This document shows positions 52,205 through 61,569 of a DNA stretch of 64,000 nt, in pieces. The notes beneath the pieces were generated by a model. It saw only the letters and a program-made list of their open reading frames with translations. It made no database searches and was not told the origin of the DNA. The position numbers and the translations under genes were made by a program. Positions within the stretch are counted from its first letter, which is position 1. Every line of letters starts with the position of its first letter. The stretch comes from an uncultured Sphingomonas sp. Lineage in GTDB: Bacteria > Pseudomonadota > Alphaproteobacteria > Sphingomonadales > Sphingomonadaceae. The stretch is taken from NCBI RefSeq assembly GCF_913777625.1, contig NZ_CAJYTI010000002.1, forward strand, positions 1 through 64,000, read 5' to 3'.

Positions 52205-52645
52205 ATGACGTCGCCCGCGCAAAGCCGCGATCCGGAAGCGGACGATCTGCTCACGCCGACGAACGCGGCGTTGCTGATCATCGATTTGCAGCCGGTACGG
52301 GTCGCCTCGATCGTGTCGATGGAGCGGCGCGAGCTCGTCGCCAATGTCGCCGCGGTCAAGGCGACGGGGCGACGCAAGCTGATCATGGTGGCGCTGTGGA
52401 CCGAGGTCTGCCTGGCGTTCCCGGCGCTCGACGCGCTGCGCGAGGGGGTCGACGTCTATCCGGTCGTCGACGCGGTCGGCGGCACCTCGCTGGTCGCGCA
52501 CGCGGCGGGGCTCGCCCGCATCCAGCAGGCCGGCGGGCGGCCGATCAGCTGGATCCAGCTGGTTTGCGAATTCCAGCGCGACTGGAATCGCTGGGAGACG
52601 GTGGAAGGCTTCAGCGACATCGTCTTCGCGTCGATCCACCCCTGA
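52205..52645 (+). CDS. internally deleted isochorismatase-family protein
   Basis: 146 residues, about 60 short for YcaC-like hydrolases. The start ALLIIDLQPV and end (VALWTEVCLAFPALDALREGVDVYPVVDAVGG ... WIQLVCEFQRDW) match that family well. The segment between NVAAV and KATGRRK, which in relatives contains the LPTILTT and NAWD parts, is missing without a frameshift. The nucleophile cysteine is present, but the fold is probably damaged. An AAGGAAG site precedes the ATG. It may be a decaying gene. Confidence 0.75.
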   Translation: MTSPAQSRDPEADDLLTPTNAALLIIDLQPVRVASIVSMERRELVANVAAVKATGRRKLIMVALWTEVCLAFPALDALREGVDVYPVVDAVGGTSLVAHAAGLARIQQAGGRPISWIQLVCEFQRDWNRWETVEGFSDIVFASIHP

Positions 52646-52654
52646 GCGACCGGC

Positions 52655-53296
52655 TCAGCGCCCGATATAGCCGCGTCGCACCGCGACCATCGCGGCATGG
52701 GTGCGATCATGGACGTCGAGCTTCTCGAAGATCGTCTTCACGCCTGCCTTGATCGTGTCGACCGACAGCCGCAGCGAGCGTGCGATCTCCTTGTTCGACT
52801 GGCCTTCGCCGATCAGCTGCAGAATGGCGATCTCACGCTCGACCAGCGGCTCGTCGAGCGCATGCTCGGCCAGGGCAAGGGCAATGTCTGGGGAGACGAT
52901 GCGTCGCCCGGCATGGACCGCCCGAATCGCGTCCGCCAGTTCGGCACGCACGCAATTCTTGAGCAGATAGCCCGAGGCACCCGCCCGCATTGCGCGGACC
53001 GCGCCGGCGTCGCCCGCATAGGTGGTGAGGACGAGGATCCGCGCCTTGGGAGACCGGGCGCGGATCGCACGGATCGCCTCGACCCCGTCCATGCCTTCCA
53101 TCCGCACGTCCATCAGCGTCACGTCGGGTGCCAGTTCGGCGAATTTGGCGAAGGCTTCGCTGCCGTTGCTCGCTTCGCCGACCGCCTCCATGTCGTCGCA
53201 ACCCAACAGCAGGCCGGCGATACCGTCGCGCAGCATCGGGTGATCGTCGACGATCAGCACGCGGATCGGCCTCGTCACGGTAGCAGAAGCCGTCAT
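52655..53296 (-). CDS. LuxR/NarL-type response regulator
   Basis: 213 residues. Phospho-acceptor Asp63 in VTLMDVRM, DD in LIVDDHP, lysine in YLLKNC. The helix-turn-helix is LVEREIAILQLIGEGQSNKEIARSLRLSVDTIKAGVKTIFEKL. It is encoded after the kinase with a 4-base overlap (ATGA) and an AGGAGGG site. It resembles the orphan regulator at 10.9 kb over its full length, so the two are likely paralogues. Confidence 0.94.
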   Translation of the reverse strand: MTASATVTRPIRVLIVDDHPMLRDGIAGLLLGCDDMEAVGEASNGSEAFAKFAELAPDVTLMDVRMEGMDGVEAIRAIRARSPKARILVLTTYAGDAGAVRAMRAGASGYLLKNCVRAELADAIRAVHAGRRIVSPDIALALAEHALDEPLVEREIAILQLIGEGQSNKEIARSLRLSVDTIKAGVKTIFEKLDVHDRTHAAMVAVRRGYIGR

Positions 53297-56200
53297 CGCA
53301 CCCTCCTGATGCGTGCCCACCAACTGCGTCGGTCCGGGAGATACGCGACCCGCCCGGGGACCGTCAGCACCAGCTCGGTACCATGATCCGCGAGCGGCCG
53401 AAGCGCAAGCGTTCCCCGCAGCGTGCGGGCGCGTTCGCGCATGCCGCGCAACCCGAAATGGTCGGCTTTCCCCGCTTCGGCGATCGACGGATCGATGCCG
53501 ACGCCGTCGTCGGCGATCCGCAGGCACAGCCGTACGCCGTAGTGGATTTCGATCTCGACACGCGTCGCACCGGCATGGCGACGGATGTTGGCGAGCGCTT
53601 CCCCGGCGATCCGGACAAGTTCGTCGATTGCCAGCGGCTCGAGCCGGCGAGGCGGCCCGTGTTCCGAAAGCGCGATCTGCACGCCGGGCTCGAACCACTG
53701 TCGCGCGGCGAGGTCCCGAAGCAACGGTTCCAACCGATCCTGCTGGCGCGACCGCAGATCCTGCACCCGGTCGCGGCCTTCCGCGATCACCTGATCGGCG
53801 ACGTCCAGCGCGTTGCGCAGAGTCCGACGCGCGGGTTGCTGGTCGGGCAGTTCGTTGATCACGCGCTGGAACCGCATGGTCACCGCCTGAATACCCTGGA
53901 GCAACGTGTCGTGCAATTCGCGCGCGATCCGCTCGCGCTCCTCGAACCGCTCGGTCATGCGCAGCCGAATGCGCGCGGCGACAACCCGCAGCCGCAGTGC
54001 ATAGCCGGCCCACAGGACTCCGAGCAGCCCGACGGCACAGAGCAGCTTGAACGCGCTGCTCTGCCAGAAGGTCGGGCGGATCTCGAAGGCCAGTGCGGCA
54101 CCGGTTGGATTCCAGACGCCGTCGGCGTTGGCGGCGACCACGCGGAAGCGATATTTGCCGGGGGCAAGATTGGTATAGCTCGCCAGACGCCGCGCGCCTG
54201 CGTCCACCCAGTCCGCGTCGATGCCGTCCAGTCGATAGCGGAAGCGCATGCGTTGCGGCACGATGAAGCTCAGGCCGGCATAGCTGATGTCGACCGCGTG
54301 CGTGCCAGCGGGCAGCGCCAGACGGGAGGGATCGCGCCAGCGCGCGCCGCCGCTGCTCAGCGATCGGATCGCCACGGGCGGAGCGAGAGGGTTCGGTGAG
54401 AGCGTCGCAGGCTCGAAATAGGCGGCGCCTTCCCGGTTGAGGAACCAGACCCGCCCATCGCCTCCTTCGACGATCTGCAGCCCCTTGAAACCGGCGTGCT
54501 GGGCGGCACTCGTCAACCCGTCGCGTATGTCGTACCCCCGGTACGGCAAGGGCGCGCGCCGGTCGCTGAAGGCACGTTCGAGATCGGCGGTCGCCACACG
54601 ATAAATGGCGGTTCGCGCTACCAGCCAGGTTTCGCCGCGTCCGGTCTGCACCAGCCCGCGAAGCCAGATCAGCCATGGGAACCGCGTCTCCTCGATCCGC
54701 GCGACCCTTCCGTCGCGCCAGCGGGTGAGCCCATGATCGTCGCTGGCGAACAAGGCGTCGCCGCTCGCCGTGACCATCGTCATCGTCGCGGATTTTCCCG
54801 CCTGGGTCAGCTGATTGCCGTGAAGCACGGCGATCATCGGCCGGATGTGGAGCACGATGTCGCCTGACCGCGTGGCGCTCAGCTCCCAGGGCCGCAGCGC
54901 GCCCAGTGCGCCAGTGGCGACGTGCCAACCCGTCTGGTCGCGCCAGTGCAGCGGCTTCCCGATGAGGCTGACCCATAATCGACCCTGGCGATCCTCCGCG
55001 CAATTGATCGGAACGGCGGCGCCCGAATAGGGTGGCATCGTCTCGGTATGGCCGGGGTGCACGCGCATTGTCCGCATGGCCTGCAGGATCCACACGCCGC
55101 CCTGTCGCGCGGCGCACATCGCCACGCTGGCGCTTCCGGTCACCGCCACCTGGCGCGGCTTGTCGCCGGGGGCGATGCGGAAGAGCCGCTCGCCGGACTG
55201 GATGTAGACGCTTCCGTCGATTGCGCGGGCGATCGCCAGGCCGTTGACCGGGTCCGGGGGGATCGCCGTGGCCTGCGTCGCGCTTGCGCGGCGGAACTGA
55301 TCGAGCCCGGTCTCCGTCGCGATCCAGATGCTGCCTTCGCGATCGACCAGCGCGGCATGGGTGATGTCCGACGTCAGCCCGTCGTGGACGGTGAATGGAT
55401 AGACGTCCGGTTCGCGGGCGCCACGATCCCCGCGCTGGTGTGGCGTGTAGGAGATGCCGGACGATCCGCTCGTCCTCCACAGCCCGCCGTCCCGATCGAA
55501 GGTGAACGGCGCGGTACGGATGGCCGACGGGACCGGGACCACCATGGGATTTGCTGGTCGCTTCCCGCGCGCGTCTGCGAGCATCCAGGTGCCCTGTTGA
55601 TCCGAAAGCCAGACAGCGCCTTCGCGATCCACCGCTAGTCGGGGGAGCGGCCCGACGCGGTCCGGCAGCAGCTGGAATCGGTCTGCGCCCCGCGGCAGGC
55701 GGGCAACCGCGCCGGCATGCCCATCGGGGTGCGTCACCGCGATCCAGACCGAACCATCCTTCGTCGCGACAAGACCCATGACAGCGCCGGGAGGCTGGCC
55801 GAACCTTGCCTGCGGTGCATCCCAGCGGCCATGGCGGAGGCGTCTGAGCTGGCCGTCGACCCGGTTCGAGGCAAACCACAAGGTGCCGTCGGCCGCTTCC
55901 ACCATCGCGCCGATCGCGACCGGGGGCGCGGGCATCGCCATGTTCACCAGACGCCCGTTGTGGTACACCGCTACCCCGGCATTGCCGTTCAGCCCGATCC
56001 ACAGCTCGCCGTTGCTCCGGACCATCAGCCCCATCGGATCGAGCCGCGCTTTCGCTTCCTGTTCCGGCCATCGAAGTTGCTCGAAGGTCATCCCGTCGAA
56101 GCGGTAGAGTCCGTCTCCGGTCAGCCACAGATACCCATCTGGCGTTTGCGCGATCTTGTAGGCACCGATCGGTGCGCCTTCGTCGGCCCCCCAGCGGACG

Positions 56201-56352
56201 TGCTTGAACGCGGCGAACCCTTCTGGCGGAACCTGCGCTGGCGCCGGCCCGCTCGCCAGCATCGTTGCACATACAAAGGATATCGTTTGCCAAAGTCGGG
56301 TACGGGGTGCGCGTTGTCGTCGACGCAGGTATGGGCTGTCCCAGCCTGCCAT
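53293..56352 (-). CDS. histidine kinase with periplasmic propeller and Y_Y_Y domain
   Basis: 1019 residues. A signal or anchor segment (about 20-40) is followed by a long periplasmic part with repeated W-containing strands (GYLWLTGDGLYRFDG, GELWIGL, GTLWFAS, GSIWIATETGLDQF) that form beta-propellers. A Y_Y_Y domain follows (FRYRLDGIDADWVDAGARRLASYTNLAPGKYRFRV), then a membrane helix (about 760-780). The HisKA_3 dimerisation part has His814 in ERIARELHDTLLQG, and the ATPase part has DDGVGID. The architecture suits sensing of carbohydrates or other extracellular ligands. Confidence 0.92.
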   Translation of the reverse strand: MAGWDSPYLRRRQRAPRTRLWQTISFVCATMLASGPAPAQVPPEGFAAFKHVRWGADEGAPIGAYKIAQTPDGYLWLTGDGLYRFDGMTFEQLRWPEQEAKARLDPMGLMVRSNGELWIGLNGNAGVAVYHNGRLVNMAMPAPPVAIGAMVEAADGTLWFASNRVDGQLRRLRHGRWDAPQARFGQPPGAVMGLVATKDGSVWIAVTHPDGHAGAVARLPRGADRFQLLPDRVGPLPRLAVDREGAVWLSDQQGTWMLADARGKRPANPMVVPVPSAIRTAPFTFDRDGGLWRTSGSSGISYTPHQRGDRGAREPDVYPFTVHDGLTSDITHAALVDREGSIWIATETGLDQFRRASATQATAIPPDPVNGLAIARAIDGSVYIQSGERLFRIAPGDKPRQVAVTGSASVAMCAARQGGVWILQAMRTMRVHPGHTETMPPYSGAAVPINCAEDRQGRLWVSLIGKPLHWRDQTGWHVATGALGALRPWELSATRSGDIVLHIRPMIAVLHGNQLTQAGKSATMTMVTASGDALFASDDHGLTRWRDGRVARIEETRFPWLIWLRGLVQTGRGETWLVARTAIYRVATADLERAFSDRRAPLPYRGYDIRDGLTSAAQHAGFKGLQIVEGGDGRVWFLNREGAAYFEPATLSPNPLAPPVAIRSLSSGGARWRDPSRLALPAGTHAVDISYAGLSFIVPQRMRFRYRLDGIDADWVDAGARRLASYTNLAPGKYRFRVVAANADGVWNPTGAALAFEIRPTFWQSSAFKLLCAVGLLGVLWAGYALRLRVVAARIRLRMTERFEERERIARELHDTLLQGIQAVTMRFQRVINELPDQQPARRTLRNALDVADQVIAEGRDRVQDLRSRQQDRLEPLLRDLAARQWFEPGVQIALSEHGPPRRLEPLAIDELVRIAGEALANIRRHAGATRVEIEIHYGVRLCLRIADDGVGIDPSIAEAGKADHFGLRGMRERARTLRGTLALRPLADHGTELVLTVPGRVAYLPDRRSWWARIRRVR

Positions 56353-56692
56353 GCGTTAGCCCCCCGAGCCCATCGCACCGCCGCCTCAACGTCCGAATTG
56401 TAGCGCTACCGGAACTATCAGCTTCGGCCCCTGTTCGCCAGTCTTTCTCGTTGGATAGGATGGCGATCTTAGACGCTGGAAGCGGGCCCGTGGCACCCAC
56501 CTCGTCGCGTCGCTCGGTGCCCGAGAAGGTCCGCCGCCATAGGGCCTTCGCGCCTTCGGCCGCAGCATGCGGCGTGGCAAGACGCCGTCCTAGGCCACCG
56601 TGCGGTATCCGGCGTGCATCATCTGCGCGACCTGCGGATGGCCGCTATTGTCTCCCTACCATTTGGGGCTAGCATCCCCCGATGGATCGACG
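56353..56692. promoter_or_regulatory. divergent regulatory region with GTAGCGCTAC palindrome
   Basis: 340 bases between the kinase gene and the AraC gene. GTAGCGCTAC at 56400-56409 is a perfect 10-bp palindrome of the type used by LacI-family repressors (TGGTAGCGCTACCA), but no such repressor is encoded in the window. No gene is seen. Confidence 0.35.
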
Positions 56693-57799
56693 ATGTTCGA
56701 CGGGCTGAGCTTTGGATGGCGGACGGCGATCCTTGCCGTCGCTGCGGCGCAGTTGCTGGCGATCGCCATCGGCCTCACCCGCGTGCTCGCCAATCGGGTG
56801 GCGAACCGAACGCTGTCCACGCTGCTGATCGTTCTGACCGGCATCCTGTTGCCCTGGCTGATCGGGTTCGCCGGCTTCTACGATCGTTGGCGCTGGCTGA
56901 CCTTTGCGCCCTTCCAGATCACGCTCGCCGCGGGCCCGTTGATCTGGCTCTACGCCAACGCCCTGGTGACCGGCCGCTGGCCGGAAAAGGGCTGGCGCCA
57001 TCTGGCACCTGCGGCCGTGCAGGCCGCGTTCCTCACCGCGAGCTTCCTGCTGCCGCTGCCGGTCAAGCAGCGCTGGTCCGATATCGTCCACCAGCCCTAT
57101 TCCATCGTCGCCGATCTCGCGACGATTGCCGGCCTGGCGTGGTACGGAATTGCCGGGCTGCGCCTGCTCCGCCGCTATCGCGCGCTGCTTGCCGGGCAGC
57201 GCAGCGATGACACCCGCTTTGCCGCCCGCTGGCTGAGCCGGGCGATCGGCGCGACATTGGTGCTGTTGCCGGTGTGGACGGGCTATGCCCTGTGGGATGC
57301 GATCGCGCCGATCGGCTATGTCGGCCTGATGGGTCTCTATGTCGCGATCGCGGCCTTCGGCCTCTACCTCGCCATCGAGGGGTGGCGCCACGCAGCCCTC
57401 CCGTTTCCGCATCTGGACGATCTCGCGATCGCCGAGCCCGCGCCGCCACCCCGGGACTGGGGGCGGCTGGGCGAACTATGGGCGGCGAAGGTGGCTGCCG
57501 AGCGCTGGCATTGCGATCCCGACTTGTCGCTGGGCGTGCTGGCGCGGCGCCTGGGCACCAACACCAATCATCTGTCGCGCGCGGTGAACGAGGGGCTGGG
57601 GGTCAATTTCTCGAGCTTCATCGGCCGGATGCGCGCGGAGACGGTCGCGGCGGCACTGCGCGACGGCAGCAGCGCCGATCTGCTCGATCTGGCGTTGGAG
57701 GCGGGGTTCAGCTCCAAGGCAAGCTTCAACCGCGCCTTTCTCGCAACCTTCGGGCAGACGCCTTCCGCCTATCGCCGACACGTCGCAAAAGACGAATAA
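56693..57799 (+). CDS. membrane-bound AraC-family regulator
   Basis: 368 residues. Seven hydrophobic helices lie in the first 250 (for example AILAVAAAQLLAIAIGL, LLIVLTGILLPWLIGFAGF, GLMGLYVAIAAFGLYLAIEGW). The C-terminal AraC domain has DLSLGVLARRLGTNTNHLSRAVNEGLGVNFSSFIGRMR and LLDLALEAGFSSKASFNRAFLATFGQTPSAYRR. Such regulators control transcription from the membrane. The ATG at 56693 is chosen because the residues before it look unconserved. The S41-like peptidase gene follows and may be its target. Confidence 0.9.
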   Translation: MFDGLSFGWRTAILAVAAAQLLAIAIGLTRVLANRVANRTLSTLLIVLTGILLPWLIGFAGFYDRWRWLTFAPFQITLAAGPLIWLYANALVTGRWPEKGWRHLAPAAVQAAFLTASFLLPLPVKQRWSDIVHQPYSIVADLATIAGLAWYGIAGLRLLRRYRALLAGQRSDDTRFAARWLSRAIGATLVLLPVWTGYALWDAIAPIGYVGLMGLYVAIAAFGLYLAIEGWRHAALPFPHLDDLAIAEPAPPPRDWGRLGELWAAKVAAERWHCDPDLSLGVLARRLGTNTNHLSRAVNEGLGVNFSSFIGRMRAETVAAALRDGSSADLLDLALEAGFSSKASFNRAFLATFGQTPSAYRRHVAKDE

Positions 57800-57858
57800 G
57801 TGCGCGGGCATGCGGTTTTGAGGCGCCTGCGCCGACGAAACCGGCACAAGCTTGCCCC

Positions 57859-59313
57859 ATGATCGACCGCCGCCAGATGCTCGCCGGCCTCAGCGCCACC
57901 GCTGCTCTGCCATTCGCCGCCCGCGCGGCAGAGGCGCCGACGGTTGCCGACCTCCGACAGGATGTCGCGATCCTGCGCGACGCCCTGGCGCTGCATCCGG
58001 GGCTCTACCGGTACAACACCCCGTCGCAGGGCGCGGCGCGCCTTGCGCGATTCGAAGCGGCGTTCGTCGCCGCGCCGCACCTCGAAGGACGATATCTGCT
58101 GCTCTCGCGGTTCCTCGCGACGATCCGCTGCGGGCACAGCTATTGCAATTTCTATAACCAGAAGAAGGCAGTGGCGGCCGCGCTGTTCGACCGCGGCACC
58201 CGATTGCCGTTCCATTTCCGCTGGCGAGGCGGCGCGATGATCGTGACCGATCACGGCGGCCCAGAGCTGCCGCGCGGATCGGAGGTGCTGGCGATCCAGG
58301 GCGTGGCCCCACGCGACATGCTCGCGCGGCTGCTGCCCTATGCCCGTGCCGATGGGCATAACGATGCCAAGCGCGTCTCGCTGCTGGAAGTGCGCGGCGA
58401 CGACAGCATCGAGTATTTCGACGTGTTCCACGGGCTGGAATATGGCGCTCCGCCGGGCGGCGTGCACCGCATCGTCGCGCGTCGTCCCGATGGCAGGCGC
58501 GTCGCCGTCGCGTGTCCGGCGATCGGCCTCGCGCAACGCCGGGCGCAGACGGCCGCGCGTGACTATCGCGGCGGCGCGCCGGTGTGGGGCTGGACCATGC
58601 GTCCCGACGGTATCGCCCTGCTGACCATGCCGGGGTGGGCGCTGTACGACAGCAAATGGGATTGGCGGGGCTGGTTGGATGCACGCCTCGACAGCCTGGC
58701 CGGCGCGAAGGGGCTGGTCGTCGATCTGCGCGCCAACGAGGGCGGCGAGGATTGCGGAGATCCGATCCTCGCACGGCTGATTCGCACGCCCATCGTGCTG
58801 CCGACGGCGGAACGACGCGTTCGCTTCCGGCGCACCCCGGCGGCGCTGGACCGTTATCTCGATACCTGGGACGACAGCTTCCGCACCCTGGGCGTGGGCG
58901 CGCGGCCGGTAGGGAACGGCTACTACGCGCTGCAGGGCGAGCGCGACGCTGCCGTGATCCACCCCGCGAGCCCCCCGCTCGACTTGCCGGTCGCTGCGCT
59001 GGTCGGGCCGGTCAACAGCTCGGCGACCTTCCAGTTTGCCGAGAACGCGCGGCGGAGCGGCCGGGTGCGGCTGTTCGGCGCGCGCACCGGCGGCAACCGG
59101 CGGGGTATCAATGGCGGCTGCTTCTTCTTCGTGCGCCTGCCGGGCAGCGGTATCGAGTTCGACCTGCCGCTGATCGGCTATTTCCGGCGCGAGCTACAGC
59201 CGGATGCCGGGCTGGTCCCCGATACCACGGTAACGGCGTCGATCGCGGACATCGCGGCCGGCCGCGATCCGGTCCTCGATCGCGCGATCCGGTGGCTGCA
59301 CCAGCGCGACTGA
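57859..59313 (+). CDS. S41-family peptidase-like protein
   Basis: 484 residues with a twin-arginine-like leader (MIDRRQMLAGLSATAALPFAARA). After a helical N-terminal part (about 30-110) comes a PDZ-like region (GSEVLAIQGVAPRDMLARLLPY). The core domain has LVVDLRANEGGED and VAALVGPVNSSATFQFAENARRSG, with Ser in NSSATFQF as likely nucleophile, and GARTGGNRRGINGG. This matches C-terminal processing peptidase-like (S41) proteins, which act in the periplasm. It lies 59 bases after the AraC gene. Confidence 0.82.
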   Translation: MIDRRQMLAGLSATAALPFAARAAEAPTVADLRQDVAILRDALALHPGLYRYNTPSQGAARLARFEAAFVAAPHLEGRYLLLSRFLATIRCGHSYCNFYNQKKAVAAALFDRGTRLPFHFRWRGGAMIVTDHGGPELPRGSEVLAIQGVAPRDMLARLLPYARADGHNDAKRVSLLEVRGDDSIEYFDVFHGLEYGAPPGGVHRIVARRPDGRRVAVACPAIGLAQRRAQTAARDYRGGAPVWGWTMRPDGIALLTMPGWALYDSKWDWRGWLDARLDSLAGAKGLVVDLRANEGGEDCGDPILARLIRTPIVLPTAERRVRFRRTPAALDRYLDTWDDSFRTLGVGARPVGNGYYALQGERDAAVIHPASPPLDLPVAALVGPVNSSATFQFAENARRSGRVRLFGARTGGNRRGINGGCFFFVRLPGSGIEFDLPLIGYFRRELQPDAGLVPDTTVTASIADIAAGRDPVLDRAIRWLHQRD

Positions 59314-59331
59314 TGCGGCCACCGGGTTGCC

Positions 59332-60441
59332 TCAGGCGAGGAGGGGGCCATGCTCCAGCTTCGGCAGCACGTGCCGGGCGAACAGATCCGCCTCGGAGGC
59401 GTGCGGATAGCCGGAGAGGATGAATGCCTCGATGCCCAGCGCGCGATAGGCGTTGAGCTTGGCGAGCACCTGGTCGGGGTTCCCGACGATCGCCGCGCCG
59501 CAGCCCGAGCGGGCGCGGCCGATGCCGGTCCAGAGATTGTTCTCGACATAGCCGTCGCCGGCCGATGCCTCGCGCAGCTCGGCCTGGCGGCGGACGCCGG
59601 CGGACTGCGCGTCGAGCGAGCGGGCGCGGATCGCTTCCCCTTGCGCGGCATCGAGATGCGAGAGCAGCCGGTCGGCGGCGGTGCGCGCCTCCGCCTCGGT
59701 CTCGCGCACCACGACATGGACGCGGTAGCCGAAGCGCAGGGTGCGGCCGCGCTTGGCGGCGCGGGCACGCAGGTCGTCGAGCGTTGCGGCAACGGCGTCC
59801 AGCCGGTCCGGCCACATCAGGTACACGTCGGCGCCTTCCGCCGCGGCATCCCGCGCATCTTCCGAAAGACCGCCGAAATACAGCTGCGGCGCGCGGCCGG
59901 AGACGGTGGTGATGCGCGGCGGCTCGACCTTGAGCTGCCAGAACTCGCCCTGGTGATCCAGCGCCTCGCCGTTCAGCAGCGTCTTCAGGATGTGCATCGC
60001 CTCGATCGTCCGGCGATAGCGGGGCGCAGAGGCCAGCGTCTCGCCCGGCAGATCCGACGAGATGATGTTCACCGCGAGGCGCCCGCCGAGGATCCGGTCG
60101 ATCGTGGCGATCTGGCGCGCGAGCTGCGGCGGCCAGCTCTCGCCGACGCGCACTGCCATCAACAGCCGGATGCGGCGCACCAGCGTGGCGATCGCGGCGG
60201 CGAAGGCGGTGGTGTCGATCCCCAGCGCATAGCCCGAGGGCAGCAGGATATTGTCGAACCCCGCGCTCTCGGCCACCATCACGATATCGCGGCAATGCTC
60301 CCAGCTGGAGAGCAGGCGCGGGTCCGGCTGGCCGAGAAACTCATAGTCATCGTCGCAAAGCGCGGAAAACCAGCTCACTTCGCAGGGGGGAAGTTGTTCT
60401 TGCTTGCCGGATGCGTCGGTCTGGGGATTGGGGGTGGTCAT
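59332..60441 (-). CDS. SsuD-like flavin-dependent monooxygenase (LLM class)
   Basis: 369 residues of the luciferase-like fold. VSWFSALCDDDYEFLGQPDP, GFDNILLPSGYALGIDTTAF, RIRLLMAVRVGESWPPQLARQIATIDRILGGRLAVNI and PQLYFGGLSEDARDAAAEGADVYLMW agree with alkanesulfonate monooxygenases (SsuD, SmoC). Such enzymes split C-S bonds with FMNH2 from a partner reductase, which is not in the window. Only 24 bases separate it from the divergent oxidoreductase gene. Confidence 0.88.
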   Translation of the reverse strand: MTTPNPQTDASGKQEQLPPCEVSWFSALCDDDYEFLGQPDPRLLSSWEHCRDIVMVAESAGFDNILLPSGYALGIDTTAFAAAIATLVRRIRLLMAVRVGESWPPQLARQIATIDRILGGRLAVNIISSDLPGETLASAPRYRRTIEAMHILKTLLNGEALDHQGEFWQLKVEPPRITTVSGRAPQLYFGGLSEDARDAAAEGADVYLMWPDRLDAVAATLDDLRARAAKRGRTLRFGYRVHVVVRETEAEARTAADRLLSHLDAAQGEAIRARSLDAQSAGVRRQAELREASAGDGYVENNLWTGIGRARSGCGAAIVGNPDQVLAKLNAYRALGIEAFILSGYPHASEADLFARHVLPKLEHGPLLA

Positions 60442-60465
60442 GAGTCAAAGCCTCTGGAGAAGATG

Positions 60466-61569
60466 ATGGCGTCGCGAATTCGGTACGGTCTGGTCGGGTG
60501 CGGGATGATGGGCGTGGAGCATATCCGCAATCTCGCGATCACGCCCGGCGCGGAGCTGGTGGCGATCGCCGATCCGGTCGAGGCCTCGCTCGGCTGGGCG
60601 CGCGACGCGCTGGGCGGCAAGGCGCAGGACGTGACCGCCTACCGCGACGCCGAGGCGCTGTCCAAGCATGCCGGGCTCGACGCGGTGATCGTTGCCAGCC
60701 CCAACTTCACGCATCGGCAGACGGTGGCGCCGCTGTTCGATGCCGGCCTCCACATCCTGTGCGAGAAGCCGCTGGCGACGACGATCGAGGATGCGCGCTG
60801 GATCGCAGAGCGCGCCGCGCGCCACGACGCGGTGTTCTGGACGGCGATGGAATATCGCTACATGCCGCCGGTCGCCGCGCTGATCGCGGGCGTGCATGGC
60901 GGCGCAATCGGCCGGCTGCGGATGCTGGCGATGCGCGAGCACCGTTTCCCGTTCCTGGTGAAGGTGGACGACTGGAATCGCTTCGCCCGCAACACCGGCG
61001 GCACCATGGTCGAGAAATGCTGCCATTTCTTCGACCTGATGCGCTTCATCGTCCGCAGCGAGCCGGTGCGGGTCTATTGCTCGGGCGGGCAGGACGTGAA
61101 CCACCTCGACGAGCGCTATGACGGCCAGGCGCCGGACATCGTCGACAACAGCTACACCGTGGTCGATTTCGCCGACGGCACCCGCGCGCTGCTCGACCTG
61201 TGCATGTTCGCCGACGGCGCCGAGGAGCAGGAGGAGATCGTCGCGACCGGCGATATCGCCCGGCTCGACGTCAGCATCCCCGGCAGCGTGCTCACCCGCG
61301 CGCCGCGCACCGGCTTCGGCAACCCCAAGGCGCCCGAGAAGCGCCGGATCGAGGTGGACGCGGCGGCGCTGGCGGCGGGATCGCACCATGGCTCGACCTT
61401 CTACCAGCATCAGGCCTTCGCCCGCGCGGTGCGAGGACAGGGGCCGGTGGAGGTGACCGCCGAGGACGGGCTCAAGGCCATCGCCATCGGCATGGCGGCG
61501 GAGATATCCTTACGGGAACACCGGGTGGTCGACATGGCCGAGCTGCTGGGTCAGCCCGCGTCCGCATAG
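60466..61569 (+). CDS. Gfo/Idh/MocA-family oxidoreductase
   Basis: 367 residues. The Rossmann start is YGLVGCGMMGVEHIRNL, followed by EKPLATTIEDARW (the family EKP motif) and the substrate part TGGTMVEKCCHFFDLMRF with catalytic Lys and His. It oxidises or reduces sugars or inositols with NAD(P). Of the two adjacent ATGs, the second (60466) has GGAG at 6 bases. Its end overlaps the convergent MFS gene by 19 bases. Confidence 0.93.
   Translation: MASRIRYGLVGCGMMGVEHIRNLAITPGAELVAIADPVEASLGWARDALGGKAQDVTAYRDAEALSKHAGLDAVIVASPNFTHRQTVAPLFDAGLHILCEKPLATTIEDARWIAERAARHDAVFWTAMEYRYMPPVAALIAGVHGGAIGRLRMLAMREHRFPFLVKVDDWNRFARNTGGTMVEKCCHFFDLMRFIVRSEPVRVYCSGGQDVNHLDERYDGQAPDIVDNSYTVVDFADGTRALLDLCMFADGAEEQEEIVATGDIARLDVSIPGSVLTRAPRTGFGNPKAPEKRRIEVDAAALAAGSHHGSTFYQHQAFARAVRGQGPVEVTAEDGLKAIAIGMAAEISLREHRVVDMAELLGQPASA

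Noticed and set aside
52655..56500. Minus-strand frame of 1281 codons as one fused kinase-regulator
   Set aside because: The regulator has its own start and ribosome-binding site at 53296 and the kinase is in a different frame up to 53293, so they are two genes with a 4-base overlap.
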